NCBI GenBank assembly: GCA_013001885.1 | Contig: JABDLD010000033.1 | Location: forward strand, 64,709-128,708 | Direction of reading: 5' to 3' | DNA from: Lysobacterales bacterium | GTDB taxonomy: Bacteria > Pseudomonadota > Gammaproteobacteria > Xanthomonadales > SZUA-36 | DNA: 64,000 bases | Shown: positions 44,183 through 52,140 of the stretch, one piece after another | How positions within the stretch are numbered: the first letter of the stretch is position 1 | Layout: every line of letters begins with the position of its first letter | Position numbers and translations under genes: made by a program | The notes under the pieces: model-generated | The model's database searches: none | Seen by the model: only the letters and a program-made list of their open reading frames with translations | What the model was told of the DNA's origin: nothing

Positions 44183-44928
44183 ACGCGAAATGTATTTATC
44201 CGGACTGGCCGGCGCCTGACAATGTGCGTGGGTTTACCACGACGCGCGGCGGCGGCGTCAGCAGCGGATGCTGGTCGAGCTTCAACCTGGGTGACCACTG
44301 CGGAGATGATCCGGCTGACGTGAAATCGAACCGGGCGATGCTGGATGCCCTTTTGCCGTCACCGGCTAACTGGCTGCGCCAGGTGCACGGCACCCAGGCT
44401 CTGAAGATCCCGGGCAAGCAAGAAACGATTCCGCAGGGTGACGCTCTGGTTACAGTCACGCCGGGCCAGGTTTGCGCGGTTCTTACAGCGGATTGCCTGC
44501 CCGTATTCCTGTGCAACCGGCGGGGTGACCGCGTGGGAGTCGCGCATGCCGGCTGGCGCGGTCTGGCGAACGGCATTTTGCCGGCCGCCGTCCGTGCCAT
44601 GGACGAGGATCCGGGCGAATTACTCGCATGGCTGGGGCCCGCGATCGGTCCGCAGGCCTACGAGGTGGGCCCGGATGTCGCTGCGGCCTTCGCCGGCGAG
44701 TTTCCCGCGGGATTTTTGGCCAGGGGCGATCGTTTCCTGATGGATATTTATGCCCTTGCCCGGCTGAAATTGGCGGCCGCGGGGGTCCGGTCCGTCTATG
44801 GCGGCGGATTCTGCACGTTTACCGAATCCACCCGGTTTTTTTCCTACCGCAGGGATGGCGTTACCGGGCGGATGGCGAGCCTGATCTGGTTCGACCGGGG
44901 ACCGGAAGATCAGTTTGCGGGTGCATAA
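44170..44928 (+). CDS. pgeF: Peptidoglycan editing factor PgeF (YfiH / LACC1 family)
   Basis: 252-residue member of the multicopper-oxidase-like YfiH family. In E. coli it clears wrongly made UDP-MurNAc-L-Ser, while related LACC1 enzymes act on purine nucleosides. Family motifs are FTTTRGGGVSSG near residue 22, NWLRQVHGTQAL, LTADCLPVFLCNRRGDRVGVAHAGWRGL with metal-binding Cys and His, LGPAIGPQAYEVG and the C-terminal FFSYRRDGVTGRMASLIW. It overlaps rluD and is likely cotranscribed with it. Its 3' end overlaps the convergent cytochrome gene by 19 bases. Confidence 0.94.
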   Translation: MRKLNAKCIYPDWPAPDNVRGFTTTRGGGVSSGCWSSFNLGDHCGDDPADVKSNRAMLDALLPSPANWLRQVHGTQALKIPGKQETIPQGDALVTVTPGQVCAVLTADCLPVFLCNRRGDRVGVAHAGWRGLANGILPAAVRAMDEDPGELLAWLGPAIGPQAYEVGPDVAAAFAGEFPAGFLARGDRFLMDIYALARLKLAAAGVRSVYGGGFCTFTESTRFFSYRRDGVTGRMASLIWFDRGPEDQFAGA

Positions 44929-47120
44929 CGCTCCTGCAGCAGCCTGAGCTTTTCCACTTCGCCCAGCTGTTGATAATAGCTGGCGAGCGCGGAGACCAAG
45001 TCCCGGTCGCCGGGGTAGGTTTGGAGCACCGATTCGAGGTTTGTGACGGCCTGACCTCGTTTTCCGGCCTCCCACAACGCAACGGAATAAACGTAGTTGT
45101 AGCGTGCGTTGATCGGCACGTCCCGTGCAGCGATTTCCAGGTGCGGAAGCGCTTTTGCCATATCCCCCTGCCTGATCCGGAGCAGCCCCATCGCGTGCTG
45201 AACAGATGCCTGGCCGGGAGCCATTTTGATGGCTCTCAGCAGCAACGGCTCAGCCTGCGGGTCCAGGCCGTTTGCGCGGTAGAGGTCCGCCAGGTTCAGC
45301 ATGGCCGGTACATAGGCCGGCGCAAGCTGGAGCGCACGCCGATAAGCCTTTTCAGCTGCAACCATGTCACCGGTTGAACTGAAAAACAGGCCCAGGTTCA
45401 TCTGGTCTTCCGGCATGTCGGCATTCAGCTGCAGGGACTCGAGATACTCTTGCCACAGTGTTTTGAGTTCAGCGGCCGAAGCCGGGGGCAGCTGATCTGC
45501 CGGTATTCCGGAAAGTTGCCGGGCGACGGCGAGGCGTACTGCTCTGCTTTTATCACTGATCAGGTCCCGCAGCATCGCGTATCTTTGGGCTTCCGGCACC
45601 CAATCCATCGCACGAACTGCAGACGCCTTCAACAACGGATCCTCCGTAAGCAGCAGTTGCTGAATCCCGGCCAAGGCCTCTTGCGAAGGATAATTCTGCG
45701 CGGCGAGAATCGCGCTGGCCCGAAGCATGGCCGGCTGCGCGGGCTGGTTGGCCAGTGCCAGCAAACCCGGCAAAGCGCCCGGCTGACCCGACCAGGCCGC
45801 ATTCAGTATGGCTGCATGACCTGCGCGAACATCGCGCGACACGCCCCAGGATGCCAGCGCATCAGCGGCCCACTGAGCGTCCTGGTCCTGGTGGCACTGG
45901 TTACAGGAATTGGGCACGCCGAGGGCCAGGGTCAGGCGTGGTTCCGGGATGCGGAATGAGTGATCCCGGCGGTCATCGACCACCATGTAGGTTTTTGCCG
46001 GCATGTGGCAATTCACGCAGGCTGAGCCGGCGTTGTCAGCTGCATGGTGGTGATGTTCCGGCCTGTCGAACACGCTGGCGGAATGGCACTGTGCGCACAG
46101 GGAATTGTCGTTCGCGAGAAGCCGGTTGCTGTGCGGATCATGGCAATTCGTGCAGACCACGCCTGCCTGGTGCATTTTGCTCTGGATGAATGAACCGTAA
46201 ACGTATACTTCATCGTTGATCTGCCCATCGGGGAAATACATCCCCGGCTCGACCAGGGTTAACCGGTACTGGTCGTTGAACGGCTGACCGGCCTGGTAGT
46301 GCGCAATTTCGCTGCGCCTGGAATGACAGGCCGCGCAGGTTTCTACCTGGACGGTCGGCTGTTTGCCGTCGACTCGCCGCATCGTGCCGGACGAATGGTC
46401 TCCGACCGGTGCGAAAGCACCGCTGTCGGCGAGAGAAAACGAAAAGCCACGGCCGGCTTCCTGCTGGTCGCCCGTGGTCCAATCGACATGGCCGGATGCG
46501 GGTCCGTGGCAGGCCTCGCAGGCAACGTTGACCTCTTCCCAGGACGTGTTGTAGCGGTCGGTCGTGCCGGAGTAGTTTTTCTCCAGACCGGTCGAATGGC
46601 AGACGGCGCAGCGGGAATTCCAGTTTTGCAGAGACCCCGTCCAATGGACGGCGTCCTCGTGGGTGACCGGCTCACCCGGATACAGGTGAATCCAGCGCTG
46701 CCCGCCCTGGCTTTGCGGCCGGCTATCCCAGACGATACTCAACGCCTGCAGTCTGCCGTCCTCAAACGGAACCAGATACTGTTGCAAAGGGTAAAAGCCG
46801 AAGGTGTAGGCGATTTCAAATTCCTGCAGTTCACCGAGCCGGTTGTCCGTTTCCACAAAGTACTTGCCGCCCTTTCGATAAAAACGGCTGGTAACGCCGC
46901 CATACTCAAACGTCTGGTCGGAGAAATTTCCGGCGACATTTTCAGGCGTTGCCGGCAGCATGGCCTGGTAGTGATGAGACTCTGTCCAGGATGCATAAGC
47001 CTGCTCATGGCAGGCCTCGCATTGCTTACTGCCCACGAAGGATTGCGCCAGCGCACTCGCGGGCATGCAAGCAATCAGAAGCAGGGACAGTTTGAATGAT
47101 CGGAGCCAAATGGTATTCAT
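44910..47120 (-). CDS. Periplasmic octaheme cytochrome c with HEAT and TPR repeats
   Basis: From the ATG at 47120 (GGAAAA upstream) the protein has 736 residues and a signal peptide (LSLLLIACMPASALA). Eight CXXCH heme-binding motifs lie at about residues 30-407: CEACH, CAVCH, CEACH, CAACH, CTNCH, CAQCH, CVNCH and CNQCH. Several have histidines nearby that could be distal ligands, for example HHHHA. HEAT-like repeats at about 420-530 and TPR repeats at about 560-730 follow. The layout matches cytochrome c-554-related/paired-CXXCH proteins with TPR tails, many uncharacterised. It probably moves electrons in the periplasm; the substrate is unknown. It follows the aldolase gene by 29 bases. Confidence 0.88.
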   Translation of the reverse strand: MNTIWLRSFKLSLLLIACMPASALAQSFVGSKQCEACHEQAYASWTESHHYQAMLPATPENVAGNFSDQTFEYGGVTSRFYRKGGKYFVETDNRLGELQEFEIAYTFGFYPLQQYLVPFEDGRLQALSIVWDSRPQSQGGQRWIHLYPGEPVTHEDAVHWTGSLQNWNSRCAVCHSTGLEKNYSGTTDRYNTSWEEVNVACEACHGPASGHVDWTTGDQQEAGRGFSFSLADSGAFAPVGDHSSGTMRRVDGKQPTVQVETCAACHSRRSEIAHYQAGQPFNDQYRLTLVEPGMYFPDGQINDEVYVYGSFIQSKMHQAGVVCTNCHDPHSNRLLANDNSLCAQCHSASVFDRPEHHHHAADNAGSACVNCHMPAKTYMVVDDRRDHSFRIPEPRLTLALGVPNSCNQCHQDQDAQWAADALASWGVSRDVRAGHAAILNAAWSGQPGALPGLLALANQPAQPAMLRASAILAAQNYPSQEALAGIQQLLLTEDPLLKASAVRAMDWVPEAQRYAMLRDLISDKSRAVRLAVARQLSGIPADQLPPASAAELKTLWQEYLESLQLNADMPEDQMNLGLFFSSTGDMVAAEKAYRRALQLAPAYVPAMLNLADLYRANGLDPQAEPLLLRAIKMAPGQASVQHAMGLLRIRQGDMAKALPHLEIAARDVPINARYNYVYSVALWEAGKRGQAVTNLESVLQTYPGDRDLVSALASYYQQLGEVEKLRLLQERYAPAN

Positions 47121-47149
47121 TTCATTTTCCGGGCGGGCACGACGGCATG

Positions 47150-48181
47150 TCACGCTGTCAACGCGCTACAGAGCGCTTCTGTTTGCGACTCATCGGTGCA
47201 GTAAGAGAACACGAAGCGCGCCAGGTCGTCGCGGCCCGGCCAGGTCAAAAACTGCACTCCGGCATCTTCCAGCCGCTCGAAGCCCCCCGGCGACCAACGG
47301 ACAAAAACTTCATTGGCATGGACCGAATATTCAAGGCTGGCTTCCGAATGGTTGCTGACCGCGTCGGCAAACCGAGCGGCCTGGCGGTTGGCGTTGCCCG
47401 CCATCTGCAGCCACAAATTGTCGTCGATATAGGCGAGCAACTGGGCCGAAACGAATCGCATCTTGCTGAGCAAATGCCCGGAGCGCTTGCGCAGCCGTTC
47501 CGCTTTTTCCTGCAGCCCGTGGTCGCCAAAAAACAGCAGTGCCTCGGCGGCTAAACAGCCATTTTTGCTCGCGCCGAACGAAAGCATTTGCACGCCCACG
47601 CGCCAGGTGATGTCGCCGGGGTGACAGGCCAGACTGGCGACGGCGTTGGCAAATCGAGCGCCATCCATATGGGTGGCCATACTGTGCAGCCGGGCTTTTT
47701 CGCATATGGCGCCGACTTCATCAGGACGATAGACTGTGCCGGACTCCGAGCTCTGGGTAATGCTCACCGCAGACGGATGAAAACTGTGGACTCCATGGCC
47801 TTCGTTTGCGCGAACCAGACGGTCCATATCCTCAGCCGTGAATTTCCCGTCCGGACCGTCCACCGGCACCAGTCGCAGCCCGTTTCCATAAAACTCCGGC
47901 GCCCCGCCTTCATCGTTGAGAATATGCGCGTTGCGGTGGCAGTAGACCGAGCCCCAGGGCGGCGTCACGGCCGCGAGCGCGATGCTGTTGGCTGCGGTGC
48001 CGGTGCTGATGGGGAGCACGGTGGTCTGCGTGTCGAACAACTCTGAGAAGGCATCATCGAGTCGCGCTGACCAGGGGTCGTCCGCATAGGCCCAGGCGGC
48101 GCCGTGATTGGCCTGTTCCAGCGCGGCAAGGATGGCCGGAGCCGCCGGCGATTCGTTGTCACTTCTGAAATTGAGTTCCAT
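47150..48181 (-). CDS. ltaE: Threonine-aldolase family pyridoxal-phosphate enzyme
   Basis: 343-residue fold-type I PLP enzyme of the beta-eliminating lyase/threonine aldolase family. These enzymes typically cleave L-threonine or L-allo-threonine to glycine and acetaldehyde. Visible features are FRSDNESPAAPAILAAL at the N terminus, the ISTGTAANSIALAA PLP-phosphate region (about residues 60-73), the HMDGARFANAVA segment with the PLP-pairing Asp, and LSFGASKNGCLAAE with the Schiff-base lysine. The ATG at 48181 is preferred; the frame extends one codon upstream with TTG. Substrate specificity cannot be read from sequence, so the symbol is tentative. The cytochrome gene lies just downstream. Confidence 0.82.
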   Translation of the reverse strand: MELNFRSDNESPAAPAILAALEQANHGAAWAYADDPWSARLDDAFSELFDTQTTVLPISTGTAANSIALAAVTPPWGSVYCHRNAHILNDEGGAPEFYGNGLRLVPVDGPDGKFTAEDMDRLVRANEGHGVHSFHPSAVSITQSSESGTVYRPDEVGAICEKARLHSMATHMDGARFANAVASLACHPGDITWRVGVQMLSFGASKNGCLAAEALLFFGDHGLQEKAERLRKRSGHLLSKMRFVSAQLLAYIDDNLWLQMAGNANRQAARFADAVSNHSEASLEYSVHANEVFVRWSPGGFERLEDAGVQFLTWPGRDDLARFVFSYCTDESQTEALCSALTA

Positions 48182-48188
48182 CAAACGA

Positions 48189-48226
48189 ATTATACGGATC
48201 AGCGTTACCCGAGTCTCGACTATAAT
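48189..48226. promoter_or_regulatory. Divergent perfect -10 boxes between the aldolase and hrpA
   Basis: TATAAT occurs on the minus strand at 48194-48189, seven bases before the aldolase ATG. It occurs on the plus strand at 48221-48226, eight bases before the hrpA ATG. Neither start has a Shine-Dalgarno sequence between the box and the ATG, and the whole spacer is 53 bases. Transcripts would start at or next to the ATG codons. -35 elements are weak. Confidence 0.55.
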
Positions 48227-48234
48227 TTACGCCC

Positions 48235-51200
48235 ATGGAATCGCACGCTCTTACCGCCAAAGCCCGGGCGCAGCTTGACAATATTCTGGCCAGAGACGCT
48301 GCCTGGTGCAGAAAGCGCCTGTCGGAAATACAGCGGCGGCTGAAGCGGGGCCAGGCGGCCGATCGTCTTCTGAACCAGGTTCTGCAGCGGATCGAGCGTT
48401 CCGGCCTCAAGGTAGAGCAACGCAGGGCCGGCCTGCCGCGACCGGTTTACCCGGAAGAACTGCCGATAACGCAGCACCGCGACGAGATCCTCGAATCCAT
48501 CGGCGAGCACCAGGTCGTCATTGTCGCGGGCGAGACCGGGTCGGGAAAAACCACCCAGCTACCCAAGTTTTGCCTGCAGGCGGGCCGCGGCACCCGGGGG
48601 CTGATCGCCTGCACCCAACCGCGGCGAATTGCCGCCCGGGCCATGGCGGAACGCGTGGCGGAAGAACTCCAGAGCAAGCTGGGGGGATTCGTTGGATACC
48701 AGGTCCGGTTCAGGGAACGCAGCAGCCCGGAAGGTTATATCAAGTTCATGACGGACGGCATTCTGCTGGCGGAGTCGCTGACTGACCGCTACCTCGATGC
48801 CTATGACACCATCATCATTGACGAGGCGCACGAGCGCAGCCTGAATATTGACTTCCTGCTGGGTTACCTCAAGTCGCTGCTGCCGAAGCGGCCGGATCTC
48901 AAACTCCTGATCACGTCCGCCACGATCGATACCGGCAAATTTTCCCGGCATTTTGGCGATGCGCCGGTGATCGAAGTATCGGGCAGGGGTTACCCGGTGG
49001 AATGCGTATATCAGCCGCTTTCTGAGGAGTCCGACAAGTCCGAAAGGGCAGACCGGGATCTCTACCAGGGGATCGCTGACGCCGTCAGGCGGCTGGGCCG
49101 AATCGATCCCCGCGGGGATATCCTGGTGTTCCTGTCCGGGGAGCGGGAAATACGGGAGGCCGGGGATTTTTTGCAACGGCAAAGTCTGCGCGGCGGGTCA
49201 GGAGGAACGGAAATACTGCCTTTGTACGCGAGGTTGTCTGCTGCTGAACAACGGCGCGTGTTTCATCCCGGCAGCACCCGGCGGATCATTCTCTCCACCA
49301 ATGTGGCCGAAACCTCTCTGACCGTGCCGGGCATTCGTTTTGTCGTCGATTCGGGACTGGCGAGAATCAGCCGGTATTCCCACCGCAGCCGAATTCAACG
49401 GCTGCCGATCGAACCGATTTCGCAGGCCAGCGCCAACCAGCGGGCCGGCCGCTGCGGGCGCCTGGGCCCGGGCACCTGCGTTCGCCTCTACAGCGAGGAA
49501 GACTTCGCATCAAGGCCCGAGTTTACCGAGCCGGAAATTCTGCGAACTTCGCTGGCTTCGGTCATTCTGCGCATGCTGACGATGGGCCTCGGCTCAGTGG
49601 AGGATTTTCCGTTTGTCGACCGCCCCGCACCGCGCATGATCAACGACGCCTACCAGTTGCTGTTCGAACTGGAGGCGATAGACGAGGATCGTTGCACCAC
49701 CAACCTGGGCAAGTCTCTTGCCCGCTGGCCGCTGGATGTTCGCCTGGCCCGCATGGTCGAGGCCGGCTCTGCGGCAGGCTGCCTGGAGGACATGATGGTG
49801 CTGGCGTCAGCGCTCAGTATCCAGGACCCGCGTGAGCGGCCGCTCGAAGCCCAGGCGGCTGCAGACGAAGCCCACCGGCGGTTCGCCGATGACAAATCTG
49901 ACTTTGCTACGTTGCTGGAACTCTGGCGGTATCTGAAGCAGAAAAGAAAAGAATTTTCCGGCAACCAGTTTCGAAAATTGTGCCGCAGGGAGTTCCTCAA
50001 CTGGCAGCGTGTGCTGGAGTGGTTCGACGTCTATCAGCAATTGCGCGACCAGGCCCGGGAAGACCGCAGGAAGCTTTCAGGCCATCACGGTGATTTCGAA
50101 CAGGTGCACCAATGCCTGCTGGCCGGGTTGCTGAGTCACTGCGGCCGAAAGCATCCGGAAGATCCGGGTTATACCGGCACGCGATCCAGCTCCTACCATA
50201 TTTTCCCCGGCTCAGGGCTTTTCGGAAGTTCGCCACAATGGCTGATGTCAGCGGAAATCGTCGAGACCAGTAAACCCTACGCGCGCATCAATGCAGCGAT
50301 CAGGCCCGAGTGGATCGAGCGGCAGGGTAGCCACTTGCTGAAGCGCCATTATTCCGCCCCCCACTGGTCACGGCGCAAAGGCGCTGTTTACGCCTGGGAA
50401 CAAGTCTCGCTTTATGGCATGGTCATCGTCGAAAAGCGCCGGGTCAACTACGGGCCAATCGACCCGCCCGCCGCCCGCCGCATTTTCATCATGGAGGCCC
50501 TGGTCAGGGGCGAGCTCGATACGCGTGCGGCATTCAGGGAGCACAACCGGAAAATCAGGGCCGAGGTTGAGTTGCTGGAGCACAAGCGGCGTAAACGTGA
50601 TGTGCTGGTTGATGAACAGACGCTGTACGAATTTTTTGATGCGCGAATTCCCGAACGCGTCACCAGCGCAAAATCTTTCGAAAAATGGCTGTCCGGGCTG
50701 GAGCCGGAAAAAAGAGACCTGTTGTACCTGGGGCACGATGTTCTGATGCAGGAAAATGCCGGGGCGGCGCCACGTGAACAATTTCCGGATCAGATGGAGT
50801 CGGGTGGACGCACGTTTTCCCTGGGCTATCATTTTGATCCGGGAAGCCCGGATGACGGGGTCCAGATCACAGTGCCCCTGGTGGCGCTCAACACCTTGCA
50901 ACCGGGCCGGCTGGAGTGGCTGGTGCCGGGATTGCTGCGTGACAAGCTGGTCGCACTCATCAGGCAGTTGCCCAAACCGCTGCGTCGTTCGCTGACGCCC
51001 GTGCCCGAATTTGCCGATGCGCTGATGGCGTCCATTCAACACCGGGCGGAGGAGCCCATGCTGGAAGTCTGCGCCGATGAACTGCAACGCATGACCGGCT
51101 TGCCGGTAGCTGCTGAAGACCTCGATGAAAACTCGATTGACGACCATTTCCGGTTCCTGGTGACAGTGGTGAACGACAGCGGCGAAACGATCGACAGCGG

Positions 51201-52125
51201 CCGGGACCTGGCGGCCATCCAGGAAAGGCTGGGAAGCACGGCCCAAAGAAGTTTCATGGATCAGCAGGGCGAGGCCTTCAATCGGGACGGCGAGACCCAA
51301 TGGGTTTTCGGCTCCCTGAGCAGCCAGATCCAAACCGAAGACGGGGCCACGGCGTGGCCGGCACTGGTCGACCAGGGCGACGCCGCCGGTTTGCGTTTGT
51401 TCGACACCTGGGATGAGGCCGTGCTGTCTCACATCGATGGTGTACTGCGACTGGTCCGGTTGGCGATTCCGGATAAAATGAATTACCTGGAAAAGCACCA
51501 TGGCCTGTCACGGGATGCGCTGCTCGCCTGGAGCGCGTTGGGGAGCGCAGACCAACTGGTGCGGGACGTATTGCGGCAGAGCCTGGCGGACTGTGCCGGT
51601 GATATCAGCATGGTCCGGGATGCGGACAGCTTCAGTGCGCTTTGCCAGCTGGTGCGAAATAAAATTGGAAATGCCTGCCGGCAGCGCGCAACCCTGCTGA
51701 ACGAGGTGCTCTTGGTTTATTCGAAGGTGGCCAGGCAGATCAACAGAAGACTGGAAGGTCGCTTGCCGGGCGTTTTCGAGGATGTGTCCGCGCAACTGGA
51801 GGACCTGATCTATCCCGGGTTCCTCTCGGATCTGGAACCGGGACGACTCGAGCATTATCCGCGTTATTTGCAGGCTGTCGAAGAACGGCTATTGCAACTG
51901 GAACAGGACCCCGTTCGTGATGCGGGCCGGATGGCCAGCGTGGCCCCGTGGTGGGACCGTTACCGGGCTGCACTCGAGGGCGGCTGCCTCTATGATGAGG
52001 CTATGGATACGTTTCGCTGGCTGATCGAAGAGTACCGTGTGTCGCTTTTTGCACAACGCCTGGGCACGGCAGAGCGCGTTTCGGAAAAACGCTTGGCGGA
52101 TGCCTGGGAAAAAACAGGATGTTGA
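48235..52125 (+). CDS. hrpA: ATP-dependent RNA helicase HrpA (DEAH box)
   Basis: 1296-residue DEAH/RHA helicase, the usual length of E. coli HrpA, which acts in mRNA processing and rescue of stalled ribosomes. Motif I GETGSGKTTQLPKF lies near residue 98, motif II DEAH near 195, SATI motif III follows, then the Q-rich motif VI NQRAGRCGRLGPG. After it come the HA2/winged-helix region, an OB-fold, and the long C-terminal DUF3418 region with the conserved LPKPLRRSLTPVPEF. No truncation. The start ATG sits eight bases after a perfect TATAAT. Confidence 0.97.
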   Translation: MESHALTAKARAQLDNILARDAAWCRKRLSEIQRRLKRGQAADRLLNQVLQRIERSGLKVEQRRAGLPRPVYPEELPITQHRDEILESIGEHQVVIVAGETGSGKTTQLPKFCLQAGRGTRGLIACTQPRRIAARAMAERVAEELQSKLGGFVGYQVRFRERSSPEGYIKFMTDGILLAESLTDRYLDAYDTIIIDEAHERSLNIDFLLGYLKSLLPKRPDLKLLITSATIDTGKFSRHFGDAPVIEVSGRGYPVECVYQPLSEESDKSERADRDLYQGIADAVRRLGRIDPRGDILVFLSGEREIREAGDFLQRQSLRGGSGGTEILPLYARLSAAEQRRVFHPGSTRRIILSTNVAETSLTVPGIRFVVDSGLARISRYSHRSRIQRLPIEPISQASANQRAGRCGRLGPGTCVRLYSEEDFASRPEFTEPEILRTSLASVILRMLTMGLGSVEDFPFVDRPAPRMINDAYQLLFELEAIDEDRCTTNLGKSLARWPLDVRLARMVEAGSAAGCLEDMMVLASALSIQDPRERPLEAQAAADEAHRRFADDKSDFATLLELWRYLKQKRKEFSGNQFRKLCRREFLNWQRVLEWFDVYQQLRDQAREDRRKLSGHHGDFEQVHQCLLAGLLSHCGRKHPEDPGYTGTRSSSYHIFPGSGLFGSSPQWLMSAEIVETSKPYARINAAIRPEWIERQGSHLLKRHYSAPHWSRRKGAVYAWEQVSLYGMVIVEKRRVNYGPIDPPAARRIFIMEALVRGELDTRAAFREHNRKIRAEVELLEHKRRKRDVLVDEQTLYEFFDARIPERVTSAKSFEKWLSGLEPEKRDLLYLGHDVLMQENAGAAPREQFPDQMESGGRTFSLGYHFDPGSPDDGVQITVPLVALNTLQPGRLEWLVPGLLRDKLVALIRQLPKPLRRSLTPVPEFADALMASIQHRAEEPMLEVCADELQRMTGLPVAAEDLDENSIDDHFRFLVTVVNDSGETIDSGRDLAAIQERLGSTAQRSFMDQQGEAFNRDGETQWVFGSLSSQIQTEDGATAWPALVDQGDAAGLRLFDTWDEAVLSHIDGVLRLVRLAIPDKMNYLEKHHGLSRDALLAWSALGSADQLVRDVLRQSLADCAGDISMVRDADSFSALCQLVRNKIGNACRQRATLLNEVLLVYSKVARQINRRLEGRLPGVFEDVSAQLEDLIYPGFLSDLEPGRLEHYPRYLQAVEERLLQLEQDPVRDAGRMASVAPWWDRYRAALEGGCLYDEAMDTFRWLIEEYRVSLFAQRLGTAERVSEKRLADAWEKTGC

Positions 52126-52140
52126 CTCGTTACCGCAATA

